Below, piece after piece: positions 1 to 6,729 of a stretch of DNA of 14,895 bases. Every line of letters begins with the position of its first letter. Within the stretch, counting starts at the first letter, position 1. The DNA comes from Alphaproteobacteria bacterium (lineage in GTDB: Bacteria > Pseudomonadota > Alphaproteobacteria > SP197), in NCBI GenBank assembly GCA_022822575.1, contig JAJEBJ010000293.1, positions 1 to 14,895 on the forward strand, read 5' to 3'. The translations under genes were made by a program, and so were the position numbers. The notes beneath the pieces were generated by a model. The model was not told the DNA's origin, made no database searches, and saw nothing but the letters and a program-made list of their open reading frames with translations.

Positions 1-195
1 AGAACAGCAACCGCGGCGCAGGTCGCCAGCGCGCCTGACACTCTCGTTTCACTCATGACCAATGTGCCGCACAAGATCACCGCGATCGGCCTCGGGGTTG
101 ATGCCCTGTCCAATCAGTTGCACGAGAGGACGAACGACGCCGGCTTCGAGCCCGTGTTGAAAGAGACCCTTGCCTCCCTCGCCTTCGGCGCCAGC
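1..195. other. Left-edge region with no assignable gene
   Basis: This stretch lies downstream of the GcvT-like gene, which stops at 196-198. On the minus strand an open frame continues in phase after that stop to a TGA at 49-51, but it has no good start codon. A minus-strand ATG at 54-56 overlaps that TGA (ATGAGTGA) and could begin a gene running off the left edge (MSETRVSGAL...), but no Shine-Dalgarno sequence precedes it. The plus strand is open from base 1 in the frame antisense to the GcvT gene and has a coding-like GC rhythm here, yet it has no stop before 1425. None of these is strong enough to call. Confidence 0.4.
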
Positions 196-1383
196 TCAGA
201 CCTGTGCGTTGATCTTGCCCCGCGGGATGAGTTTCTCGGGATCGTAGAAGGGAAGCTCCAGGGTTTCGCCCGGCACCCGATCGTCACCGCAGGTCACCTG
301 GCGACCGATCCAGTCCCCGGCCTTCTCGAAGATCGCGTAAGCGATGTAGTGCCCGAGGTAGGGCGAGAAGGCAGTTGCGGTCAACCGGCCGGCTGGTTGA
401 CCGTCGATTTCGATCGCCATGCCTTCATGAACCTTGCCGTGGGCCTTCAGGCCCATCAGCCGAGGCCGCCTGTCGGCCGCCAGCAGGGCCTCGCGGCCTA
501 TGAACCCCTCCTTTTCCAGATGGATGAAGCGGCCCAGACCCGCCGCGTAGGGCGTCATGGCGGGAGACATGTCGGTGCCGTTGTTGAGGATGCCGGCCTC
601 GATGCGACGGACGTTCATGCATGCCATGGCGGCAAAGCGCATGCCGTGTCTGCCACCCACGCCTGTCAGGTGGCCCCACAGCGCACTGTGGTCGGCATCC
701 TCGGGCACGTAGATCTCGAACCCCACCTCGCTCGTCCAGCCAGTACGGGTCACGAGCAGGGGCTGGCCCGCCATCGTGACCCGGGCCACGCCGAAATAGG
801 GAAAGGGATCGGGCGCATCGCCGTCGCACAGGGCTGCCAGCACCTCGAGGGAGCGTGGTCCCTGAACCTGCAGCACCCAGTCCCTCGTGTCGATGATCTC
901 GACGTCGAATTCCGGCTGGTGTGCCTTGAGCCAGGCGAAGATCTCGCCGTCCGCCAGCACGTAGCGGAAGTGATCCTCGGCCAGGCGCACCAGCACCCCG
1001 TCCATCAGGATGCCGCCATCGGCGTAGCACATCAGGCCATAGCAGCAACGCCCGACTTTCAGCGACGCGATGCGGCGCGGCATCAGGCGGTCGAGAAAGC
1101 GGGCGGCGTCCGGACCGACGAACTCGATGGCATGTTCGGGCACATCGAACAACGTGGCCTGACGGCGCAGGTGCCAGTATTCGGCTTCCACGTCCTCGTT
1201 CAGGTATCCCGGCGACATGTGACCGCTGTAGACCGAAAAGGAGGCATTGGGTCCGATGCGATCCTCGTAGAACGGGAGGAAGGGCGAGGCCTGCAGCCCG
1301 CTGAATTCCCCGGGCCACACAGGCAGGCTGCGACCGCGCCGCAGTCGAATCGGCACGCCATCGGCGGTGGTATCGTCGCTCAT
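196..1383 (-). CDS. GcvT-family aminomethyltransferase / folate-dependent demethylase
   Basis: This 395-residue cytoplasmic protein has the GcvT fold, used by glycine-cleavage T-protein, dimethylglycine/sarcosine enzymes, DmdA and some O-demethylases to pass a one-carbon unit to tetrahydrofolate. Visible landmarks are GGILMD at 123-128, with the Asp where GcvT has its catalytic Asp, the RTGWTSEVGFEI segment at 213-224 (T-protein YTGE-like region), and RIEAG...TPYAAGLGRF at 260-286, the T-protein C-terminal signature. The length is slightly above the usual ~365 residues because of a ~30-residue N-terminal extension. The ATG at 1381-1383 is chosen because AAGGGAAGA lies just upstream on the minus strand; the frame stays open further upstream but that sequence is low-complexity and Arg/Pro-rich. 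The gene is monocistronic as far as visible, with a promoter candidate at 1445-1472. Rieske and FAD-oxidoreductase genes in the window favour a demethylation role. The family is secure; the substrate is not. Confidence 0.86.
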   Translation of the reverse strand: MSDDTTADGVPIRLRRGRSLPVWPGEFSGLQASPFLPFYEDRIGPNASFSVYSGHMSPGYLNEDVEAEYWHLRRQATLFDVPEHAIEFVGPDAARFLDRLMPRRIASLKVGRCCYGLMCYADGGILMDGVLVRLAEDHFRYVLADGEIFAWLKAHQPEFDVEIIDTRDWVLQVQGPRSLEVLAALCDGDAPDPFPYFGVARVTMAGQPLLVTRTGWTSEVGFEIYVPEDADHSALWGHLTGVGGRHGMRFAAMACMNVRRIEAGILNNGTDMSPAMTPYAAGLGRFIHLEKEGFIGREALLAADRRPRLMGLKAHGKVHEGMAIEIDGQPAGRLTATAFSPYLGHYIAYAIFEKAGDWIGRQVTCGDDRVPGETLELPFYDPEKLIPRGKINAQV

Positions 1384-1444
1384 GGTCTTCCCTTGCTCTC
1401 GAATGTATGCCGGCGTCTGTCTTGAACACCGATTGGGGCACTGA

Positions 1445-1472
1445 TTGATACTCATGGGCGTGCCGAGGTCAA
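1445..1472 (-). promoter_or_regulatory. Candidate sigma-70-type promoter of the GcvT-like gene
   Basis: On the minus strand TTGACC (1467-1472) is followed after 16 bases by TATCAA (1445-1450). This would start transcription near 1438 and leave a leader of about 55 bases before the ATG at 1383. The -35 match is 5 of 6 and the -10 match is 4 of 6. The call rests on pattern only. Confidence 0.4.
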
Positions 1473-1561
1473 TCTTGGGAGCTTCCCGCCGTTCATTCCT
1501 GCGAGACCAGTCCCGCGGCGGCGGGTAACAGATTCTCCTGATCGCGAAGCTCCAACGACAA

Positions 1562-1590
1562 GCCCGGTTCGGGTGCGGCAAAGACCGGGC
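1562..1590 (-). terminator. Possible terminator hairpin downstream of DUF1223
   Basis: A perfect 7-bp inverted repeat (GCCCGGT 1562-1568, ACCGGGC 1584-1590) encloses a 15-base loop. Read on the minus strand it is followed by TTGTCGTT, only a weak T-rich tail. It lies about 180 bases past the DUF1223 stop, so a terminator role is only possible. Confidence 0.25.
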
Positions 1591-1772
1591 CGGACGGCGT
1601 GTGGCCGGTGTCACGAAGAGCAAGAAGGGGAAGCCTGGACGCCGAAGAGCCCCGCCCCGGAACGCTGCACCTGTCGCAATTGGGGTGCCGCATCGACCTT
1701 GATCCTCATCGCCTGAAGGTCCGCGGTTCGAATTGTCACATCGGGACGGCGACAATCGGGAAGGGCCGAGGA

Positions 1773-2471
1773 TCAGGGCGCCGGCACCTCAAGGGCGCCG
1801 ATGATCGCGCCCTGACCGGGCGTCTGGACAAGGATGGCGTGGTTGCTGGTGGGAACGGCGGGGACGGTGATGACGGCGGGCACGCCATCCCAGGTCCCGA
1901 CGGTCTGCCATGCTTCGACGATGTTGGCGTGGCGCAGGGTGCGCCCGGCATTCTCGCCGGCTTCGACCTTGGTCTTCGCCTCGTCCACAAAGCGCACGAT
2001 GTGAACCAGGTGGGAATTGTCTGCCGAGCCCTCGCCAAGGGTGATCTCCAGGAGGCCCTCTTCCTTCCAGTTGGCGGTGATGACGACACCTGGCCTTCCG
2101 GTGGACCGAGCCTGGCGGATGGCGGTGTCGATCGCCTGTTTCGCCGATCCGATCGCCTGGCGTGTTCCGGAGACCACCAGCTGGGGCGTGTAGACGGGTG
2201 TGCCGAGACGCCGGGCATAGACGCGCTGGCGGGCGCTGAACTCGGGATCGGCGAACCTGTCGCGCCAGCCCAGCCAGTCCCAGTAGTCGACATGCCAGCC
2301 AAGGGCGAGGACGTCGTCGCGGCGGCGGAGTTCGAAGAGATGCTCATCGGCCGGCGGACATGAACTGCAGCCCTCGGACGTGAAGAGCTCGACGACAACC
2401 GGCGTCGTCGCTCCGGCGCACCCGCCGAAGGCGAGCGCCACGGCGAGGATGGCGGGAAACAGCCCCCTCAT
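1773..2471 (-). CDS. DUF1223 thioredoxin-like secreted protein
   Basis: This 232-residue protein matches the DUF1223 family of uncharacterised thioredoxin-like proteins. An export signal spans residues 1-22 (a hydrophobic stretch ending AFGGCAGA); the Cys at 18 could make it a lipoprotein, but the lipobox is imperfect because it has Phe at -3. The family core VVELFTSEGCSSCPPAD follows at 26-42, with a CxxC pair at Cys35/Cys38, then GWHVDYWDWLGWRD at 58-71 and YTPQLVVSG at 94-102. A thiol-disulfide or metal-binding role at or outside the membrane is inferred from the CxxC and fold; the biological role is unknown. The ATG overlaps the stop of the upstream MFS gene as ATGA (2468-2471), so the pair is translationally coupled. 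This start also places the signal sequence at the N-terminus. Confidence 0.9.
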   Translation of the reverse strand: MRGLFPAILAVALAFGGCAGATTPVVVELFTSEGCSSCPPADEHLFELRRRDDVLALGWHVDYWDWLGWRDRFADPEFSARQRVYARRLGTPVYTPQLVVSGTRQAIGSAKQAIDTAIRQARSTGRPGVVITANWKEEGLLEITLGEGSADNSHLVHIVRFVDEAKTKVEAGENAGRTLRHANIVEAWQTVGTWDGVPAVITVPAVPTSNHAILVQTPGQGAIIGALEVPAP

Positions 2472-3658
2472 GGCGCGACGGAGGGAGATGGGGCCCTGTT
2501 CCGCCACCACTCCCGGGTGGCGACGGGCACGAAGACGGCACAGAACAGGACGAGGGCGACAACCAGACCCGATGGTCCGATGATTCCGTTGATGATGCCG
2601 ACGACCGGCGGGCCGGCGAGACTCCCGAGGCTCCACATCAGCGTGAAGATGGTGATCGCCGACGCCAGCGCCGCTCCTCGGTAGAAGCTGCCGATCATGG
2701 CCAGAGCCACGACATAGAGGCCGCTGGTCAGTCCGCCGATGAGGAAGAAGAAGAGGTAGTCGATCCACGGCAGGCGCACCACCAGTTCAAGACAGCCGAA
2801 GCCGACAACAGCGACGAGCAGCAGCAGGAGACCGACGAGGCGCCGGTCGCCCCGGTCGACCAGCCAGCCGATCGGCAGCTGCAGGGCGACCGCTCCGGCA
2901 GCACAGAAGGACAGCTGGTGGTAGGCTCGTTCCACGTCGTAGTGCGTGTCGACGGCATAAACCGGGAGAAAGGTCCACAAGGCCATGAAGGTGAGGGCGT
3001 AGGAGAGGTTGAGCAGCATGGGCAACGGTGTCTGGCGCATCGGTTTCAAGAGGGCGCGGACCGAAGGGCGTGTGTGGTCTCCCTGCATGACCGGCGCCAG
3101 GCGCCGGGCGAGAATGACAGGCACGGTTGCCGTCGCCATCAGCAGGGCCGCGAGGATGAAGGGCAGATTTCCGGTATGCCCCGCCCATGCGAGAATCGCC
3201 GGACCGACTGCCACGCCCAAACCGAAACAGGAATTGTAGATGGCGAGGATCCGTCCCCTGAAGGCATCGGGCGCGGCGGACGTGATCCACACCTCGCCAG
3301 CAACCCACGACGCCAGACCGACGGCTCCCATGATCAGGCGGATGGCGGTCCAGCCGGTGAATCCGGGAACCAGGATGCAGGCAAGGTAGAGCAGGCCCTC
3401 GAGGAGGCCGGCCACGATCATGGCCCGCGCCAGGCCCCAGCGCGCCAGGACCAGTGCGGCCATCGGCGCCATGAGGAAGGGGCCGACCGCGTTGGCGGCG
3501 GCGTTGATACCGATCAGCTCGTCGCTGTATCCCATGGCATCAAGACGCGTGGAGAAGAGCGGCGAGTTGAATCCGGCGATCATGGCGATGACGGTCATGC
3601 CGCTGATGATCGCGGTGAGGCTTGCCAGGGGGATGGCCTTGAAGACGTCCGAACTCAT
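2468..3658 (-). CDS. MFS transporter
   Basis: This 396-residue inner-membrane protein has the two-times-six-helix layout of the major facilitator superfamily. Hydrophobic segments lie near 10-30, 47-70, 77-97, 103-123, 138-158, 164-184, 216-236, 249-267, 275-297, 300-324, 328-355 and 360-381, with a hydrophilic central loop at 185-212. RGRILAIYNS (134-143) and GWLVDRGDRRLV (264-275) are the conserved cytoplasmic-loop motifs (motif A type in the second half), most like the YcaD-type MFS branch. The substrate cannot be inferred. The ATG at 3656-3658 gives a normal N-terminus; AAAGG abuts it, too close for an ideal Shine-Dalgarno, while GGGG sits slightly further upstream. It is first in a two-gene operon with the DUF1223 gene and is divergent from the EamA transporter across 124 bp. 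Confidence 0.92.
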   Translation of the reverse strand: MSSDVFKAIPLASLTAIISGMTVIAMIAGFNSPLFSTRLDAMGYSDELIGINAAANAVGPFLMAPMAALVLARWGLARAMIVAGLLEGLLYLACILVPGFTGWTAIRLIMGAVGLASWVAGEVWITSAAPDAFRGRILAIYNSCFGLGVAVGPAILAWAGHTGNLPFILAALLMATATVPVILARRLAPVMQGDHTRPSVRALLKPMRQTPLPMLLNLSYALTFMALWTFLPVYAVDTHYDVERAYHQLSFCAAGAVALQLPIGWLVDRGDRRLVGLLLLLVAVVGFGCLELVVRLPWIDYLFFFLIGGLTSGLYVVALAMIGSFYRGAALASAITIFTLMWSLGSLAGPPVVGIINGIIGPSGLVVALVLFCAVFVPVATREWWRNRAPSPSVAP

Positions 3659-3679
3659 CCTTTACCCCGGGCAGCCAGG

Positions 3680-3701
3680 TGGTGTGCAAACCCGCACACC
3701 A
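3680..3701. promoter_or_regulatory. Perfect inverted repeat between divergent transporter genes
   Basis: TGGTGTGC (3680-3687) and GCACACCA (3694-3701) form a perfect 8-bp inverted repeat around a 6-base spacer. It sits between the MFS (minus) and EamA (plus) starts and just upstream of the EamA promoter candidate. An operator for a dimeric regulator serving one or both genes is the simplest reading. An RNA hairpin in the MFS leader is the alternative. Confidence 0.4.
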
Positions 3702-3729
3702 TTCGGGTACGGAGCTTGCACCCTATACC
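3702..3729 (+). promoter_or_regulatory. Weak promoter candidate for the EamA gene
   Basis: TTCGGG (3702-3707), a 16-base spacer and TATACC (3724-3729) would place a start near 3736, giving a leader of about 47 bases. The -35 match is poor (3 of 6). The inverted repeat at 3680-3701 directly abuts it, as an operator would. Confidence 0.25.
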
Positions 3730-3769
3730 CATGGCCTGCCATGGCTCCATAGCGCAGGACGGATCACCT

Positions 3770-3786
3770 GGAGGAGAATGCAGTGA
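3770..3786 (+). promoter_or_regulatory. Strong Shine-Dalgarno deciding a GTG start, with overlapping two-codon ORF
   Basis: GGAGGAG at 3770-3776 is followed after six bases by GTG at 3783-3785, which fixes the EamA start as GTG. The same Shine-Dalgarno also precedes ATG CAG TGA at 3778-3786, a Met-Gln minimal frame whose stop overlaps the GTG as GTGA. It may be accidental or may tune initiation by termination-reinitiation. Confidence 0.55.
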
Positions 3787-4649
3787 GCGAACGCGCCAGG
3801 GGCCTGGCGATCACCACGCTGGCGATGCTGGTGATCACGCCCGATGTCCTGCTGATACGGCTGATCGATACCGATCCCTGGACACTGGCCTTCTGGCGCG
3901 GGCTCCTGTCGGCCGCCGGACTCGTCATCGGGCTTATCGCCGTCCACCGTCGCCGGACCCTGGAGGTCATGCTGGCACCTGGTGTTCCAGGCCTCGTGAT
4001 CGGCACGATCTTCGGTATCGGCACCATCGCCTTTGTCTGGGCCATCACCCATACGTCCGCTGCCAGCACGCTGCTGATCCTCGCCACCGGCAGCATGTTC
4101 GGTGCGGCGTTTTCCTGGCTCCTCATGCGCGAAAGGCTGCCGGTCTACACCATCGTCGCGATGATCGGGACATTCGCCGGGCTGCTGATCATCGTCTCCG
4201 GGGAAGCCGGCACCGGTTCCTCCCTGGAGGGCGACCTCTCCGCCCTCGTCGTGGCCGCACTCTCGGGCCTGACCTTCGCCCTCATCCGCAAACACAGGAT
4301 GACGGACATGGTTCCCACCCTCGCCATCGGCGGTCTCGTCACGGCCGCCATCGCCCTGGCTGTTTCCCTGCCGGTGGCGGTCGGCACGGGAGATGCCCGC
4401 CTGATTGCCGTGATGGGGCTCATCATGCTTCCTCTCGCCTTCTCCCTGCAGTTCATCGGAGCCCGCTACATTCCGGCCCCGGAAGTCCTGCTGCTCTTCC
4501 TGCTCGAGGCGGTCCTGGCACCCGTCCTCGTGTGGGCGGTGATCGGTGAAGAACCCGCCGTCACCACGCTCGTGGGCGGACTGGTGATTCTTGCGACACT
4601 TGCCTCGCACGCCGTCTGGAGCCTGCGCCACCAGGTCCGGTCCGGATGA
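3783..4649 (+). CDS. EamA/DMT-family transporter
   Basis: This 288-residue inner-membrane protein has the drug/metabolite transporter layout: ten hydrophobic segments in two EamA repeats (about 8-138 and 150-280). Segments fall near 8-26, 37-54, 67-88, 94-113, 121-139, 149-168, 176-200, 206-227, 233-252 and 260-280. The conserved FWRG of repeat one is at 37-40, and SWLLMRERLP (111-120) matches the usual E-x-L/P element after the fourth helix, mirrored by VWAVIGEEPA (250-259) in repeat two. Such proteins export or import amino acids, polyamines or other metabolites; the cargo here is unknown. It starts at GTG with GGAGGAG six bases upstream. It is divergent from the MFS gene and convergent with the toxin-antitoxin pair. 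Confidence 0.92.
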   Translation: MSERARGLAITTLAMLVITPDVLLIRLIDTDPWTLAFWRGLLSAAGLVIGLIAVHRRRTLEVMLAPGVPGLVIGTIFGIGTIAFVWAITHTSAASTLLILATGSMFGAAFSWLLMRERLPVYTIVAMIGTFAGLLIIVSGEAGTGSSLEGDLSALVVAALSGLTFALIRKHRMTDMVPTLAIGGLVTAAIALAVSLPVAVGTGDARLIAVMGLIMLPLAFSLQFIGARYIPAPEVLLLFLLEAVLAPVLVWAVIGEEPAVTTLVGGLVILATLASHAVWSLRHQVRSG

Positions 4650-4740
4650 TCCGACACCGGCGCCATCAGCCGGAACACCGTCAGCAGGACAAACTCGCTG
4701 AAGGCCTCCGGACATGGACCTGATTCCCGCTGAAATCAAT

Positions 4741-4761
4741 GCCATGATCCAGCATCATGGC
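4741..4761. terminator. Perfect hairpin between convergent EamA and vapC genes
   Basis: GCCATGAT (4741-4748), a 5-base loop and ATCATGGC (4754-4761) form a perfect 8-bp stem. It lies 92 bases after the EamA stop and 15 bases before the vapC stop, in a convergent spacer. A bidirectional terminator is plausible by position, but neither side has a T-run and the stem is not GC-rich, so it may be rho-assisted or have another role. Confidence 0.35.
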
Positions 4762-4775
4762 AAGGGATGACCCGA

Positions 4776-5186
4776 TCATGCCACGATGGCTTGCGAGGGC
4801 GTCCGCGCCCCCGGTTGACGCGTCAGAGCCTTGTCAAACGAGGCGAGGCATGCACAACCGGCATCCAGCGATGCCTGAAGAATCATGTAGTCGGACAACC
4901 CAGCGCCGCCGACCGCATAGCGCGACAAGGCACTGCCAACTCGGCCAGCCTCTTCTATCACCAGCTCACGCGACGCCAGCAATCCCTCGATGGCAGTCAC
5001 GATTTCTCTTCGGGACATCCCGTAGGCGCGTTCAAGCACCCAAGCCAGTTCCACAAGCACTTCACGGCATATGAAGCCGGGATCGCGCTCCGTAAGACCT
5101 TCGATCAGGTCAGCCGCTTCCTGGCCCTGTCTCTTGTCATCCTGAATCAGGAATCGGACCAGGACGTTGGTGTCAAGTCCGATCAT
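4776..5186 (-). CDS. vapC: VapC-type PIN-domain toxin
   Basis: This 136-residue protein is a PIN-domain ribonuclease of VapC type; such toxins cleave tRNA or rRNA to arrest translation when their antitoxin is lost. The acidic metal-binding residues are all visible: Asp5 in MIGLDTNVLVR, Glu46 in VLVELAWVL, Asp99 in GLSDYMI and Asp118 in SFDKAL. The length is typical (about 130), so it looks active. The ATG overlaps the antitoxin stop as ATGA (5183-5186), the usual coupling that makes toxin after antitoxin. It is the last gene of its operon and faces the EamA gene. The RNA target is unknown. Confidence 0.94.
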   Translation of the reverse strand: MIGLDTNVLVRFLIQDDKRQGQEAADLIEGLTERDPGFICREVLVELAWVLERAYGMSRREIVTAIEGLLASRELVIEEAGRVGSALSRYAVGGAGLSDYMILQASLDAGCACLASFDKALTRQPGARTPSQAIVA

Positions 5187-5419
5187 TCACAAGCACCGGC
5201 GGCAATGGCCTCATCCATTTCATCAAGACTGACGGCCGTCCGTTGGGAGTCCGCGAGCAAGCCCCTGAGTCGCCGCACGGACCCCACCCGAAGAAGCCGC
5301 ACCTCGCCACCGTCGAGCATGATGTATCTGATCCGGTCACCGGCCGACAGGTTTAGCGCTACCCGCACACCCTTGGGCAGGGTGGTCTGTCCCTTGACGG
5401 TCACTGTCGATTCTTGCAT
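5183..5419 (-). CDS. vapB: AbrB/MazE-fold antitoxin paired with VapC
   Basis: This 78-residue protein has an N-terminal AbrB/SpoVT swapped-hairpin DNA-binding domain (about 1-47: STVTVKGQTTLPKGVR, then GDRIRYIMLDGGEVRLLRV) and an acidic C-terminal tail (SLDEMDEAIAAG), the part that normally wraps the toxin. It neutralises VapC and represses its own operon. The ATG at 5417-5419 is preferred because it starts the domain directly; a longer form to 5482 adds 21 Cys/His-rich residues not seen in the family. The Shine-Dalgarno is weak. A short inverted repeat at 5433-5443 sits just upstream and may be its operator. Confidence 0.91.
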   Translation of the reverse strand: MQESTVTVKGQTTLPKGVRVALNLSAGDRIRYIMLDGGEVRLLRVGSVRRLRGLLADSQRTAVSLDEMDEAIAAGACE

Positions 5420-5432
5420 GTGATGTACCACT

Positions 5433-5443
5433 TCAGAATCTGA
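5433..5443. promoter_or_regulatory. Candidate VapB operator (inverted repeat)
   Basis: TCAGA-A-TCTGA is a perfect 5-bp inverted repeat with a one-base centre, 14 bases upstream of the antitoxin ATG. The flanking 5420-5475 is AT-richer than its surroundings, as expected for a promoter, but no single -35/-10 pair stands out. A second partly symmetric element, TTGCATGCGCAA, lies at 5471-5482. Autorepression by AbrB-type antitoxins makes an operator here likely. Confidence 0.4.
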
Positions 5444-5528
5444 TTTCGCATTACAATTGCACATTTTGCCTTGCATGCGCAAACACGCTGCCTGGCAGGA
5501 TGGGACATCGTGCTCGCCGCTGAATTCC

Positions 5529-6719
5529 TCACGTCACCGGCACGGTCTCCGGTTCCAGGTGGAGATGGTCATCGGTGTAGGGGTGGGCGCGCGCCACGTC
5601 CTCGTCGAGTTCGACGCCTATGCCGGGTGCGTCCGGCGGGATGACATGGCCTTCCTCCCAGCGCATCGGGGTCTTGAGGATTCTGGCATGGAAACCGCCC
5701 CAGCGGCGGATGCTCTCGAGTATCAGGAAATTGGGCGTTGCGGTGGCAATCTGGACATTGGCCGCACCCTCGATCGGCCCGCAGTAGAGATGGGGCGCGA
5801 TCTGGGCGTAATGCGCCTCTGCCATGCCGGCGATCTTCTTTGCTTCCAGGAGGCCTCCCACCCGACCGAGCGCCATCTGCAGGATCGATGCCGCGCCGGT
5901 TGCCAGTACGCGGGCGAACTCATGCTTCGTCGCCAGCCGCTCGCCGGTGGCGATCGGAATGGTCGTCGAGCGGGCCACACGGGCCATCTCCTCCGGCATT
6001 TCTGCGGCTACCGGCTCCTCGAACCAGAGCGGATCGTAGGCTTCGAGCCGCCGGGCGAGACGGATGGCCCCGGACGGAGTGAACTGTCCATGGGTGCCGA
6101 AGAGCAGGTCGGCCTTCGTGCCAACGGCCTCGCGCAGCGCCCTCACGAAGGCTTCCGAAAGCTCCATCCGCTCCAGGGAAGGCTGGCGCGGATCGAAAAC
6201 GCTGTAGGGGCCAGCGGGGTCGAACTTCACCGCGGTGAACCCTTCGCGCACGTAGGCGGCGGCCTGTTCGGCGGCGACATCCGGATCGGTGTAGACGGCC
6301 TCCTCGTCATCGCCGTCGGCCGGGTAGAGGTATGTGTAGCTGCGCAACCTTTCGTGCACCTTGCCGCCAAGCAGCATGTAGACCGGCTTCGACGTCGCCT
6401 TGCCGATGATGTCCCAGCAAGCGATTTCGAGGCCAGACATGACAGCCAGCAGGGAGATCTCGGGGCGCATGCTGTAACCGCCGCCATACATCCGACGCCA
6501 CATGGTCTCGATGTTGAAGGGATTCTCGCCGATGACATGGCGTGTGGCGATGTCCTCCACCATGGCCGCCACGACATGGGGCGAGAAGCTGGCCGCGTAG
6601 ACCTCCCCGTAGCCGACGATGTTATCGTCGGTCACCAGCTTGACGAAGACGAAGAAGCGGCCACCGAAGTGCGGCGGTGGATTGCCCACAACGAACGTCT
6701 CGATCCCGGCGATCTTCAT
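5529..6719 (-). CDS. Enolase-superfamily (mandelate racemase/MLE-like) enzyme
   Basis: This 396-residue cytoplasmic enzyme has the capping domain (1-115) and TIM-barrel of the enolase superfamily, which abstract an alpha-proton from a carboxylate and then dehydrate, racemise or cycloisomerise it. Visible sites are VKFDP with Lys165/Asp167, GTHGQ (208-212) at the first metal-ligand strand, WFEEP (232-236, second ligand), ATGER with Glu260 (third ligand) and APH with His310 as candidate general base. The first strand carries Gly208-Thr-His210 rather than the usual Asp-x-Asn/His, and QMALGRVGG (281-289) lacks the Asp that normally pairs with the catalytic His. It is therefore not a textbook sugar-acid dehydratase; a lactone cycloisomerase-like or divergent dehydratase is possible. 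ATG 6717-6719 follows AAGGAAGGG. The gene is divergent from the Rieske gene at 6794 across 74 bp. Confidence 0.92.
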   Translation of the reverse strand: MKIAGIETFVVGNPPPHFGGRFFVFVKLVTDDNIVGYGEVYAASFSPHVVAAMVEDIATRHVIGENPFNIETMWRRMYGGGYSMRPEISLLAVMSGLEIACWDIIGKATSKPVYMLLGGKVHERLRSYTYLYPADGDDEEAVYTDPDVAAEQAAAYVREGFTAVKFDPAGPYSVFDPRQPSLERMELSEAFVRALREAVGTKADLLFGTHGQFTPSGAIRLARRLEAYDPLWFEEPVAAEMPEEMARVARSTTIPIATGERLATKHEFARVLATGAASILQMALGRVGGLLEAKKIAGMAEAHYAQIAPHLYCGPIEGAANVQIATATPNFLILESIRRWGGFHARILKTPMRWEEGHVIPPDAPGIGVELDEDVARAHPYTDDHLHLEPETVPVT

Positions 6720-6729
6720 GGGTAACGTC

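Larger units (their letters stand above)
1384..1772. other. 389-bp spacer between DUF1223 and GcvT-like genes
   Basis: No convincing gene is present; open frames here are Arg/Pro-rich and lack ribosome binding sites. The spacer holds the promoter candidate at 1445-1472 and a GCCCGGT/ACCGGGC inverted repeat (1562-1568 and 1584-1590, 15-base loop) that may end transcription from the DUF1223 operon, although its downstream T-run is weak. No glycine-riboswitch motif was recognised upstream of the GcvT-like gene. A tRNA T-arm-like string at 1719-1733 does not pair as a tRNA would. Confidence 0.6.

Noticed and set aside
55..1425. A 456-codon plus-strand open frame opposite the GcvT-like gene
   Set aside because: It is codon-aligned antisense to a clear GcvT-family protein, rich in His/Gly/Arg/Val, and has no recognisable family or ribosome binding site over most of its length.
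1384..1560. Glycine riboswitch upstream of the GcvT-like gene
   Set aside because: None of the conserved glycine-aptamer core strings was recognised in the leader, and the predicted leader is only about 55 bases.
1690..1760. tRNA-like string with a GGTTCGAAT T-loop and GACCTT/AAGGTC arms
   Set aside because: The T-stem cannot pair (CGCGG against TGTCA), the loop between GACCTT and AAGGTC is 15 rather than 7 bases, and no acceptor or D arm is found. At best it is a chance match or decayed remnant.
2918..4549. A 543-codon plus-strand open frame crossing the MFS-EamA spacer
   Set aside because: Its first part is antisense to the MFS gene and its second part is an out-of-frame reading of the EamA gene; the composition (Arg/His/Gly/Asp-rich) is typical of shadow frames.
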